64,000 nt of DNA from Stenotrophomonas sp. BIGb0135 (lineage in GTDB: Bacteria > Pseudomonadota > Gammaproteobacteria > Xanthomonadales > Xanthomonadaceae). Position numbers and translations under genes: made by a program. This document shows positions 55,966 through 64,000 of this stretch, piece after piece. Location of the stretch: assembly GCF_024810105.1 (NCBI RefSeq), contig NZ_JANUDX010000003.1, positions 1 to 64,000 on the forward strand. Direction: 5' to 3'. The number at the start of each line of letters is the position of its first letter. Position 1 is the stretch's first letter. The notes under the pieces were generated by a model that was not told the DNA's origin, searched no databases, and saw nothing but the letters and a program-made list of their open reading frames with translations.

Positions 55966-56668
55966 GCTGCAGAACCACCTCGAGGGCCGGAGGCAGAGGC
56001 CGCTTTCCGAAGTGGCCGACATCTTCGATGAAAAATATCAGGCTGTTACGGAGTCGGGTTGCTGGCTGTGGATGGCTGCAGTCAGTAGCTCTGGCTATGG
56101 CGCCATCAAGCTTGGCAGAGGCATGCAGCCTGCACACCGAGTCTCATGGATGATTCATCGCGGCTCGATTCCGCCTGGCTTACTTGTCTGCCACCGATGC
56201 GACACGCGCTCATGCGTGAACCCTGATCACCTGTTCCTGGGTTCGCCCCAGGACAACATGGACGACATGAGGAAGAAGGGCCGCCAGGACTATCCAGCAG
56301 GACAGAGGCACTCCCATGCAGTTCTTACGGATCGCGATGTCTACGCCATACGCGCCAGCGGCCTTACTTCCGTAGAAGTTTCACGCCGCTTTGGTATTGC
56401 GGAATGCACAGCAAATCAAATTCTGCATAGGAAGGCATGGACCCACCTCCCGCCGCGGCTCGATGAAGTTTCACCGCTGCCACGCCGCTACGCTCAGGGA
56501 AGGGCATTACCTCAGGCAAAACTCACCGAACAGAACGTCATAGCAATCCGAGCTGACCAACGTTCTTCCTCAGTCGTCGGAAAATCCTATGGGGTTTCTG
56601 GATCACTCGTCCTGCAAATCCGTAAACGCCTGGTGTGGCGACATCTTCCAGACCCGGAGGGAGCGTGA
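55958..56668 (+). CDS. HNH endonuclease with two helix-turn-helix repeats (copy 2)
   Basis: A 236-residue protein. The HNH_3 module ([41 protein letters not shown]) is homologous to 48985-49455. It is followed by two copies of a helix-turn-helix: LTDRDVYAIRASGLTSVEVS and LTEQNVIAIRADQRSSSVVG, each ending in a W-HLP segment. This NUMOD-like build is typical of phage homing endonucleases, where the repeats give target specificity. Confidence 0.88.
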   Translation: MAELQNHLEGRRQRPLSEVADIFDEKYQAVTESGCWLWMAAVSSSGYGAIKLGRGMQPAHRVSWMIHRGSIPPGLLVCHRCDTRSCVNPDHLFLGSPQDNMDDMRKKGRQDYPAGQRHSHAVLTDRDVYAIRASGLTSVEVSRRFGIAECTANQILHRKAWTHLPPRLDEVSPLPRRYAQGRALPQAKLTEQNVIAIRADQRSSSVVGKSYGVSGSLVLQIRKRLVWRHLPDPEGA

Positions 56669-56847
56669 ATAGACTCCTCTTCCCGAAGCAACCAAGAAGG
56701 CTCATCCAACCGACCAAGGATGTGCTCAGGAAAAACCTGATCGCGGCGGCCGATCGGATCATCGAGCTGGCCGCCGAGAACCAGCGCCTGCGGGACGCCG
56801 CGCACCAGGTCACGGAGCAGCTGCGCGCTGCCCTGGCCGCGAACTGA
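56665..56847 (+). CDS. Small phage protein, helical
   Basis: A 60-residue protein with GTG start overlapping the HNH stop (GTGA). A heptad-like helix (IIELAAENQRLRDAAHQVTE) suggests a leucine-zipper-type dimer. Function unknown. Confidence 0.55.
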   Translation: MNRLLFPKQPRRLIQPTKDVLRKNLIAAADRIIELAAENQRLRDAAHQVTEQLRAALAAN

Positions 56848-56860
56848 CCGGAGGCCGCCA

Positions 56861-57058
56861 ATGAACCTTCTCACCACCGACCAGTGGCTGCTGCGCTATT
56901 TCGACGCCTCCAGCCGGCCCAGCATCGCCACCCTGCAGCGCTGGCTGCGCGATGGCAAGATCCCCGGCAAGAAGGTGGGCGGCACCTGGTTCATCGATGA
57001 ACACGCATGGCTCTCGGACGGGGATGACCTGGTCGAGCGCGTACTGAAAGCAGGATAG
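56861..57058 (+). CDS. xis: Excisionase (Xis-like)
   Basis: A 65-residue winged-helix protein: LTTDQWLLRYFDASSRPSIA, TLQRWLRDGKIPGKKVGGTW FIDE. This is the layout of Xis/AlpA-type DNA-bending factors. It lies 4 bp before the integrase gene and should direct excision. Confidence 0.8.
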   Translation: MNLLTTDQWLLRYFDASSRPSIATLQRWLRDGKIPGKKVGGTWFIDEHAWLSDGDDLVERVLKAG

Positions 57059-57062
57059 GAAC

Positions 57063-58160
57063 ATGTCACCACGGAAGCGCAGCGCCGGCCGTCAGGGCTG
57101 GCCGGACAACCTCTACCCGAACAAGGGCGGGTTCAAATACCGCCACCCGACCACCCGGCGCGAGACGTTCATGGGCCGGGACCAGGCCAAGGCGTTCGCC
57201 GCGGCCAAGAAGCTCAACGCCATGCTGCTGCCGGGCAACGACCTGGTGGACAAGGTGATCGGCTCGCGCGAGACGGTGGCCGACGCGATCGCGGTGTTCC
57301 GCCGCGACGACGTGCCCGGGCGCAACTGGGCCCCGAAGACGGCCGAGGTCTACGAAAGCGTCATCCGCCGCACCGAGGCCAGCATCGGCAGCCGGTCGGT
57401 CGAGGACGTGACGGTGAAGGACTGCGCCGAGTTCATCCGCGGGGTGACCCAGTCCGACCGCGCGCGTCAGCAGTTCCGGCTGGTGTTGGGCTGGATCATG
57501 GCGTGCGCCGTGCAGGAGGGCTGGATCGACACCAACCCGGTGCTGGCCACCCGCCGGTTCCAGCACGAGCGAAAGCGCGCGCGACTGACCCGGGAGGTCT
57601 ATGCGGCGATCTGGGAGAAGGCCGAGCCGTGGCTGCGCCTGGCGATGGACCTGTCGCTGGTCACCCTGCTGCGCCGCGAGGACGTGGTGTCGTTGAAGTT
57701 CGCCGACGTGCGCGACGGCTACCTGTGGGTGGTGCCGCAGAAGACCGAGGGCAGCACGCTGGTGAAGTTGAAGATCCGGGTCGGCGAACAGCTGGCCGGC
57801 CTGCTGGCTCAGGCGCGCGACACGGTGCTGTCGCCGTTCGTGGTGCATCGCCTGCCTGACCGCGCACGGCCCTCGGACAAGCGCGCATCGGCGCGGCAGC
57901 ACCACACGCAGGTGATGCCGGAGCAGCTCACCCGCGCATTCCAGGACGCGCGCGAAGCGGCCGGCATCAGCGGCGACAACCCGCCGAGCTTCCACGAGAT
58001 CCGCAGCCTGGGCGGCGCGCTATTGAGCGAATCGGGCTGGGCGATCGAGCAGGTCCAGGGCCTGATGGGCCACTCGTCCACGTCGATGACCGAGCACTAT
58101 CTGGAAGGCCACGACACGCCCTGGCAGGAAGTGCAGACCGGCAGCGTGCTGGTTCGATAG
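57063..58160 (+). CDS. int: Tyrosine integrase
   Basis: A 365-residue lambda-type recombinase. The N-terminal arm-binding part (GFKYRHPTTRRETFMGRDQA) and a core-binding domain precede the catalytic domain: Arg205 (TLLRREDVVSLKF), Lys227 (VPQKTEGST), His311 and Arg314 (HEIRSLGG), His337 (LMGHSSTSMTEHYLEG) and nucleophile Tyr346. It recombines attP with the tRNA-Pro 3' end. It ends 80 bp from attR, and its stop overlaps the first arm-type repeat. Confidence 0.96.
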   Translation: MSPRKRSAGRQGWPDNLYPNKGGFKYRHPTTRRETFMGRDQAKAFAAAKKLNAMLLPGNDLVDKVIGSRETVADAIAVFRRDDVPGRNWAPKTAEVYESVIRRTEASIGSRSVEDVTVKDCAEFIRGVTQSDRARQQFRLVLGWIMACAVQEGWIDTNPVLATRRFQHERKRARLTREVYAAIWEKAEPWLRLAMDLSLVTLLRREDVVSLKFADVRDGYLWVVPQKTEGSTLVKLKIRVGEQLAGLLAQARDTVLSPFVVHRLPDRARPSDKRASARQHHTQVMPEQLTRAFQDAREAAGISGDNPPSFHEIRSLGGALLSESGWAIEQVQGLMGHSSTSMTEHYLEGHDTPWQEVQTGSVLVR

Positions 58161-58189
58161 GGGGAGAATAGGGGGACAATAGGGTGACG
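58157..58189 (+). promoter_or_regulatory. Arm-type integrase sites, right end (three 11-bp repeats)
   Basis: ATAGGGGGAGA, ATAGGGGGACA and ATAGGGTGACG follow without gaps, starting inside the integrase stop codon. A fourth copy (ATAGGGGGACG) is at 19447-19457 near attL. Typical of arm-type sites. Confidence 0.75.
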
Positions 58190-58190
58190 C

Positions 58191-58226
58191 AAAAAAAAGG
58201 CCCGCGCATTGCTGCGTAGGCCTTTG
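58191..58226 (-). terminator. Phage-borne terminator for tRNA-Pro
   Basis: On the minus strand AAAGGCC, an inner CGCA/TGCG stem, GGCCTTT and a long T run. It lies 16 bp after the tRNA 3' end, on the phage side of attR, and resembles the displaced host terminator at 19243-19276. Confidence 0.85.
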
Positions 58227-58240
58227 TTTTCATTACCAGT

Positions 58241-58290
58241 TTGGTCGGGACGGCCGGATTTGAACCGACGACCCTCTGCCCCCCAGGCAG
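58241..58290. repeat. attR core (50 bp)
   Basis: Identical to 19292-19341. Here the core joins the host 5' half of tRNA-Pro and rebuilds a complete gene. Confidence 0.93.
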
Positions 58291-58318
58291 ATGCGCTACC
58301 AGGCTGCGCTACGCCCCG
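58242..58318 (-). tRNA. tRNA-Pro (GGG anticodon)
   Basis: A 77-nt tRNA with encoded CCA. The acceptor stem CGGGGCG pairs with CGTCCCG; the anticodon loop contains GGG in CTGGGGGGC; the T arm has GGTTCAAATCC. Intact: 5' half from the host, 3' half from the phage attR core. It reads CCC codons. Confidence 0.96.
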
Positions 58319-58385
58319 ATGATGCTGGCAATGTCCCCGCCTCTCAGCGGGCCGACGAGTATAACGGTTTTATCCGCGTATTTGT

Positions 58386-58742
58386 TCAGCGACGCAGCAA
58401 TTGAAGCACTTCTTCCAGCTCCATCCGCGTCTGCTTGATGATCTGGTTGCTCAGCGCCGATTCGTCGCGGGCGCCGGCACCTTCCAGGCGCAGGCGCGCG
58501 CCGCCGATGGTGTAGCCCTGCTCGTAGAGCAGGCCGCGGATCTGGCGCACCATCAGCACGTCGTGGCGCTGGTAGTAACGTCGGTTGCCGCGGCGCTTGG
58601 CCGGTTCGAGGCTGGGAAATTCGGTCTCCCAGTAGCGCAGCACGTGCGGCTTGACGTCGCACAGCTCGCTGACTTCACCAATGGTGAAGTAGCGCTTGGC
58701 CGGTATCGGCGGAAGTTCGCGGTTACTGCCCGGATCCAGCAT
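58386..58742 (-). CDS. MerR family regulator downstream of ihfA
   Basis: A 118-residue protein with the MerR helix-turn-helix: [28 protein letters not shown], then [20 protein letters not shown]. It overlaps the ihfA stop by 20 bp, the arrangement conserved in many gammaproteobacteria. The target is unknown. Confidence 0.92.
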   Translation of the reverse strand: MLDPGSNRELPPIPAKRYFTIGEVSELCDVKPHVLRYWETEFPSLEPAKRRGNRRYYQRHDVLMVRQIRGLLYEQGYTIGGARLRLEGAGARDESALSNQIIKQTRMELEEVLQLLRR

Positions 58743-59022
58743 ATGCCTCTACCCTTTCCTTGAGCTTCTGGCCCGGACGGAAGGTGACCACCGTGCGGGC
58801 GGAAATCGGAATTTCCTCACCGGTCTTCGGGTTGCGGCCCGGGCGCTGGTTCTTGCGCCGCAGGTCGAAGTTGCCGAAGCCGGACAGCTTCACCTGACGT
58901 CCCTGTTCCAATGCCTCTCGCAACACATCGAAGAACGCGTCGACAAATTCCTTGGCCTCGCGCTTGTTCAGACCCACTTCGTCGAACAGCTTTTCGGCCA
59001 TCTCAGCCTTGGTCAATGCCAT
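58723..59022 (-). CDS. ihfA: Integration host factor alpha subunit
   Basis: A 99-residue HU/IHF-family protein: [20 protein letters not shown] ... [20 protein letters not shown] (DNA-intercalating Pro). It bends DNA as a heterodimer with IhfB. Located after pheT as in E. coli. It may also assist the prophage integrase nearby. Confidence 0.97.
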   Translation of the reverse strand: MALTKAEMAEKLFDEVGLNKREAKEFVDAFFDVLREALEQGRQVKLSGFGNFDLRRKNQRPGRNPKTGEEIPISARTVVTFRPGQKLKERVEAYAGSGQ

Positions 59023-59048
59023 TGCCTGCTATCCCCCATGCTGCCCGC

Positions 59049-61430
59049 TCAACCGCGGATCCGGGCGTGGTGTTCACGCTCCATGGCAGAGACCGCCTCG
59101 GCCACTACCGAATCCACGTCGCGGTCCGTCAGAGTGCGCGACTTGTCCTGCAAAATCAAGCCCATAGCGAGACTCTTGAAGCCCGGCTCGACCCCCTGGC
59201 CGACGTAGCGGTCGAACAGGGTGACCTGGCGCAGCAACGGGCCGACGGCGCGGCGCAGGGTGGCCTCCAGGTCGGCCCAGGCGACGGCCTCGGGCACCAG
59301 GAAGGCCAGGTCGCGGCGCACCGAGGGGAAGCGCGACAGCTCGCTGGCACGCGGCAGCTGGCGCGCGGCCAGCAGGGCCAGGTCCAGCTCGAAGGCGAAC
59401 ACGTCCACGTCGATGTCCATGGCCTTGGCCAGGCGCGGGTGCACCTGGCCGATCCAGCCCAGCACCACGCCATCGCGGAGCACATCGGCCGAACGCGCCG
59501 GGTGGCCATACGGGCGCTGCGAGGGCTGGAAGGTCAGCACCGCGCCGGAGGCGGCGGCCAGCGATTCCAGGTCGCCCTTGAGGTCATGGAAGTCGACCTT
59601 GCGGGTGGCCAGGCCCCATTGCTGCGGATCCGCATCGCCGCACACGGCGGCGGCCACGCGCTGGGTTTCCAGCGGCGCCGGCTGGCCGTCGCCGGCCTGC
59701 GGGTGGAAGCTGCGGCCCAGTTCGAACAGGCGCACCCGGCCCAGCTGGCGCGCCGCGTTGCGGCCCAGCGTGGCCACCAGCCCCGGCAGCAGCGACGGGC
59801 GCATCACCGCCAGTTCGGCCGACAGCGGGTTGGCCAGCGCCACCACGTCGCCCTGCAACTGCCAGTGGCCCAGCAGGCCGGCGTCGACGAAGGCGTAGTT
59901 GATGGTCTCCTGCAGGTCCCGCGCGACCAGCTGGCGGCGGACGCTGAGGTCGTCCAGGCGGGTCTCGCTGGGCATGGCGATGCGCGATGCGCCGCCCGGC
60001 AGCGTGGTCGGGATCTGCTCGTAGCCGTGGATGCGGGCCAGTTCCTCGATCAGGTCTTCTTCGATCGCGATGTCGAACCGGCGGCTCGGCGCGGTCACCT
60101 GCCAGCCGTCGGTGGCCGCCGCCACGTCCATGCCCAGCGCGCGCAGGATGCGCTCGACCTCGGCATCGGCGATCTGGATGCCGAGCACGCGGGCGATGCG
60201 TGCACGGCGCAGGGCGATCGTGGCGGTCGCCGGCAGGTCGGCCGCACGCAGCGCTTCGGTGACCGGGCCCGGGGTGCCGCCGGCCAGGTCCAGGACCAGG
60301 CGGGTGGCGTACTCGATGGCGGTACGCGGCAGCGCCGGGTCGACGCCGCGCTCGAAGCGGTGGCCGGCATCGGTATGCAGGCCCAGCTTGCGGCCACGGC
60401 CCATGATCGCGGCGGGCGCGAAGTGCGCCGCCTCCAGGAACACGGCGGTGGTGTCATCGGTGACGCGGGTGTCGAAGCCACCCATCAGGCCAGCCAGCGC
60501 GATCGGGCGATCGGCGTCGGTGATGACCAGGAAGCTGTCGTCCAGCGCTGCATCGCGGCCGTCCAGCAGTTTCAGCGCTTCACCGGCACGCGAACGGCGC
60601 ACGCCGATGCTGCCCTGCAGGGTGCCCAGGTCGAAGGCGTGCATCGGCTGGCCCAGCTCCAGCATCACGTACTGGGTGATATCCACCAGCAGCGACACCG
60701 GGCGCACGCCACTGCGACGCAGGCGCTCGGCCATCCACAGCGGAGTGGCCGCGCGCGCGTTGATGCCCTCGATGACGCGACCGACGTAACGCGGCGCCTC
60801 GGCGCCTGCGGCCAGTGCAACGGTCAGTTCGCGCGTTCCTACCGCCGGGACCGGCGCGGCGTTGAACGGCACCACTTCACTGGCGCACGCGGCGGCCACG
60901 TCGAAGGCGATGCCGCGGATGCTGAAGCAATCGGCACGGTTGGGGGTCAGCTTGATCTCGATGCTGGCGTCGGGCAGGCCGAGGTACTCGACCAGCGACT
61001 GGCCGACCGGCGCATCGGCCGGCAGCTCGAACAGGCCCGAGGCATCGCTGTCCAGGCCCAGTTCCTTGGCCGAGCACAGCATGCCGTTGGACTCCACGCC
61101 GCGCAGCTTGGCCGGCTTGATCGCCAGCGTGCCGATCTGCGCGCCCACCATGGCCAGCGGCGCAAGCAGGCCCGGGCGTGCGTTCGGCGCGCCGCAGACG
61201 ATCTGCAGGTGCTCGCCCTGCCCCGCGTCGACCTGGCAGATCTGCAGGCGGTCGGCTTCGGGATGACGCTCGGCCGAGACGATGCGCGCGACCACGACGT
61301 GGTCCAGGCCCGCGCCGAGCGCGGTGACCTCTTCCACTTCCAGGCCGATGGCGGTCAGCACCGCGCTGAGTTCTTCGCGCGAGGCCGATGCGGGAACGTG
61401 GCTGCGCAGCCAGTTTTCAGAGAATTTCAT
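59049..61430 (-). CDS. pheT: Phenylalanine-tRNA ligase beta subunit
   Basis: A 793-residue subunit: N-terminal tRNA-binding domain (DHVVVARIVSAERHPEADRL), B5 and catalytic-like core (AGHRFERGVDPALPRTAIEY), and the C-terminal ferredoxin-like anticodon-binding domain (FPSVRRDLAFLVPEAVAW). Forms an alpha2-beta2 enzyme with PheS and edits mischarged Tyr. Start at 61430 gives the standard MKFSENWL. Confidence 0.97.
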   Translation of the reverse strand: MKFSENWLRSHVPASASREELSAVLTAIGLEVEEVTALGAGLDHVVVARIVSAERHPEADRLQICQVDAGQGEHLQIVCGAPNARPGLLAPLAMVGAQIGTLAIKPAKLRGVESNGMLCSAKELGLDSDASGLFELPADAPVGQSLVEYLGLPDASIEIKLTPNRADCFSIRGIAFDVAAACASEVVPFNAAPVPAVGTRELTVALAAGAEAPRYVGRVIEGINARAATPLWMAERLRRSGVRPVSLLVDITQYVMLELGQPMHAFDLGTLQGSIGVRRSRAGEALKLLDGRDAALDDSFLVITDADRPIALAGLMGGFDTRVTDDTTAVFLEAAHFAPAAIMGRGRKLGLHTDAGHRFERGVDPALPRTAIEYATRLVLDLAGGTPGPVTEALRAADLPATATIALRRARIARVLGIQIADAEVERILRALGMDVAAATDGWQVTAPSRRFDIAIEEDLIEELARIHGYEQIPTTLPGGASRIAMPSETRLDDLSVRRQLVARDLQETINYAFVDAGLLGHWQLQGDVVALANPLSAELAVMRPSLLPGLVATLGRNAARQLGRVRLFELGRSFHPQAGDGQPAPLETQRVAAAVCGDADPQQWGLATRKVDFHDLKGDLESLAAASGAVLTFQPSQRPYGHPARSADVLRDGVVLGWIGQVHPRLAKAMDIDVDVFAFELDLALLAARQLPRASELSRFPSVRRDLAFLVPEAVAWADLEATLRRAVGPLLRQVTLFDRYVGQGVEPGFKSLAMGLILQDKSRTLTDRDVDSVVAEAVSAMEREHHARIRG

Positions 61431-61490
61431 GGTGTCACCCTGGTGGGCCCGGCGCATGCGCCTGGGCCGTGATGGTCTTGGATCCGATCC

Positions 61491-61513
61491 AGCCGGGCAT
61501 GGCCCGGCCCTAC
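61491..61513 (-). repeat. SMAG-like palindromic element
   Basis: On the minus strand GTAG, then a GCCGGGC-CAT-GCCCGGC hairpin (61492-61508). The 'GTAG + stem-loop' form is the hallmark of Stenotrophomonas maltophilia GTAG (SMAG) repeats. It lies in the 93-bp gap between pheS and pheT. Confidence 0.7.
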
Positions 61514-61523
61514 GCCGACGTGC

Positions 61524-62714
<1,191 letters not shown>

Positions 62715-63074
62715 TTATGCCGCCAGTGCGCCCTTGGCCTTCTCGGCCAGTGCAGCAAAACCAGCTGCGTCGTGCACGGCGATGTCAGCCAGAACCTTAC
62801 GGTCCAGGGTGATGCCGGACTTGAGCAGGCCGTTCATGAAACGGCTGTAGCTCAGGCCGTTGATGCGGGCAGCCGCGTTGATGCGGGTGATCCACAGCGA
62901 ACGGAAATTGCGCTTCTTCTGCTTACGACCGATGTAGGCGTACTGCTGCGCCTTGATCACGGCCTGCTTGGCAACGCGGAAGACCTTGCGGCGAGCGTTG
63001 TAATAACCCTTAGCCAGGGTCAGGATTTTCTTGTGGCGGCGACGCGCCTGTACGCCACGCTTTACTCGTGCCAT
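62715..63074 (-). CDS. rplT: Ribosomal protein L20
   Basis: A 119-residue protein: [40 protein letters not shown] and [20 protein letters not shown] with one residue variation. It binds 23S rRNA early in assembly. In E. coli it also represses its own operon. Located after rpmI. Confidence 0.98.
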   Translation of the reverse strand: MARVKRGVQARRRHKKILTLAKGYYNARRKVFRVAKQAVIKAQQYAYIGRKQKKRNFRSLWITRINAAARINGLSYSRFMNGLLKSGITLDRKVLADIAVHDAAGFAALAEKAKGALAA

Positions 63075-63084
63075 GGGTCAGTCC

Positions 63085-63282
63085 TCAGAGGTAGGGAAGC
63101 ATACGGTTCAAACGGCCTGCGTCTTCTGCACGAACATGGTTCGTCTGACGCAGATTGCGCTTCCGCTTGGTCGACTTCTTCGTGAGGATGTGGCTACGGT
63201 TGGCATGGCCAGCCTTGAACTTGCCGGAGGCGGTCTTGCGGAAACGCTTGGCCGCCGCCCGGTTGGTCTTGATCTTGGGCAT
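63085..63282 (-). CDS. rpmI: Ribosomal protein L35
   Basis: A 65-residue basic protein: [23 protein letters not shown] ... [16 protein letters not shown]. Ten bp upstream of rplT, as usual. Confidence 0.98.
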   Translation of the reverse strand: MPKIKTNRAAAKRFRKTASGKFKAGHANRSHILTKKSTKRKRNLRQTNHVRAEDAGRLNRMLPYL

Positions 63283-63723
63283 TGCAATGTCCTTGATGAT
63301 GTTTTGTCACTGACCAGGGCGGTGGCATTGCCACACTTTCCGTCCGTGCCCTTGCCTGCTTGTAAGCCCGGGATCCCCGATGGGAACCAGGCCGGTCCTG
63401 TTGCCATTGAAACAGCGTGCCTTTATGGGGCGGGAAACCGTTCAAAACAGCACCCCCGCAAAACGGGGCCGCCCATTATGCCCGTGAAGCCGGGCAGTTG
63501 CAAACGCTTGATTGGGCGGCGGTTTGCCGGCGCCGGCAGGCGTGGAACGCCGACCGTACAGGCCGCAGGGGGAGTGCGACCACGGCAAACGGCAGCAGGC
63601 GCCTGAAAAGGCGCCCCTGCCTTGTGACGCGAATCTGAAGCACACGACGCCGGCGGCGCCGGCAGCCGGGCATGGCCCGGCGCTGCGCCCGCCCCGCCCG
63701 TTCGGGCCGGGGCCGAGGGTCGG
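63283..63723. other. Long infC-rpmI intergenic region
   Basis: 441 bp without a convincing gene. It holds a second SMAG-like hairpin (63665-63681, GCCGGGC-ATG-GCCCGGC) and several GC-rich inverted repeats (63650-63720). The usual gap between these genes is much shorter. It may contain the rpmI promoter or an L20-responsive leader; neither can be confirmed by eye. Confidence 0.6.
63665..63681 (-). repeat. SMAG-like hairpin, second copy
   Basis: GCCGGGC-ATG-GCCCGGC, the same stem-loop as at 61492-61508; here the GTAG box is GCAG. Located 43 bp after the infC stop and possibly acting as its 3' end. Confidence 0.55.
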
Positions 63724-64000
63724 TTACTTCTTCTTCGGCGCGATCATCATCACCATCTGCCGGCCTTCGAGGCGCGGACGGGACTCGATCACGATGTCCT
63801 CGCCCAGATCACCCTCGATCCGGTTGGCCATCTCGCGACCCAGTTCCTGATGGCTCATTTCACGGCCACGGAAGCGGATGTTGACCTTGATCTTGTCGCC
63901 CTCTTCCAGGAAACCGCGCATCTTGCGCAGCTTGATCTGGTAGTCGCCTTCATCGGTGACCGGGCGGAACTTCACTTCCTTGATCTCGACCTGCTTGGTC
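63724..64000 (-). CDS. infC: Translation initiation factor IF-3, C-terminal part (cut by window edge)
   Basis: The visible 91 residues begin [20 protein letters not shown] and end [17 protein letters not shown], the IF-3 C-terminal domain that binds the 30S subunit and prevents premature 50S joining. The N-terminal part and start codon (often AUU) lie beyond 64000. The gene looks intact where seen. Confidence 0.96.
   Translation of the reverse strand, partial: TKQVEIKEVKFRPVTDEGDYQIKLRKMRGFLEEGDKIKVNIRFRGREMSHQELGREMANRIEGDLGEDIVIESRPRLEGRQMVMMIAPKKK

Larger units (their letters stand above)
19292..58290. mobile_element. Lambdoid P22-like prophage integrated in tRNA-Pro
   Basis: About 39.0 kb between two identical 50-bp cores, with integrase and excisionase beside attR. 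It carries every module expected of an active temperate podovirus: immunity, replication, recombination, lysis, terminase, portal, scaffold, P22-fold coat, head completion, tail hub, ejection proteins and fibres. Gene order, read from attR leftwards, matches lambda's left arm, immunity region, then right arm. The one clear lesion is a G7 frameshift in a small accessory gene, so the phage may still be inducible. Confidence 0.95.

Noticed and set aside
58911-61472. 853-codon plus-strand frame opposite pheT
   Set aside because: Shadow frame; pheT is intact and conserved.

Overview
The window is GC-rich chromosomal DNA from a gammaproteobacterium of the Xanthomonadaceae, most like Stenotrophomonas. 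The evidence is the gene content (a DUF3011 protein, dxs, a MipA-type protein), the infC-rpmI-rplT-pheS-pheT-ihfA-merR-tRNA-Pro order, and SMAG-like 'GTAG + hairpin' repeats. The genus is inferred; no search was possible.

Left chromosomal arm (1-19291). It opens with about 100 nt of nearly pure C, then simple repeats. Genes follow for a LEA-type lipoprotein, an acyl-CoA dehydrogenase, an HNH nuclease, dxs, a DUF3011 protein, a TetX-like flavin monooxygenase with a divergent MarR regulator, a linear-amide C-N hydrolase, a two-component system, a MipA/OmpV protein, an MbcA/ParS-like protein, a TetR-like protein without its DNA-binding domain, a beta-barrel protein, panB, and an SMR efflux gene with its TetR regulator.

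Prophage (19292-58290, about 39 kb). A complete-looking lambdoid prophage with a P22-type head and podovirus tail sits in the 3' end of a tRNA-Pro gene, between two identical 50-bp cores. The tRNA is rebuilt intact at the right end, and the phage supplies a look-alike terminator. The immunity region lies near 47.5 kb: a cro-like gene, a cI-like gene and three 16-bp operators spaced exactly 24 bp apart. A second pair with the same spacing lies at 48.9 kb. The two early promoters share one layout (TTGACT, 18 bp, TTTACT). The leftward operon runs cro, a cII-position regulator, replication genes, ninB, a DUF1364 gene, rusA, a Q-like gene, lysis genes (lysozyme, holin, nested Rz/Rz1), terminase, portal, scaffold, coat, gp4-like and gp10-like tail genes, three ejection proteins and tail fibres. 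The rightward operon carries small accessory genes, Erf annealing protein, YqaJ exonuclease, two HNH genes, excisionase and integrase.

The most unusual parts of the prophage are: a tail-hub gene apparently split by an inserted Ig plus beta-propeller segment; a 2OG-Fe(II) oxygenase/acetyltransferase pair inside the virion operon; a lone plus-strand membrane ORF in the minus-strand late operon; an intrinsic terminator inside the portal gene; and a one-base frameshift at a G7 run.

Right chromosomal arm (58242-64000). This is the conserved tRNA-Pro, merR-type gene, ihfA, pheT, pheS, rplT, rpmI, infC block on the minus strand; infC is cut by the window edge.
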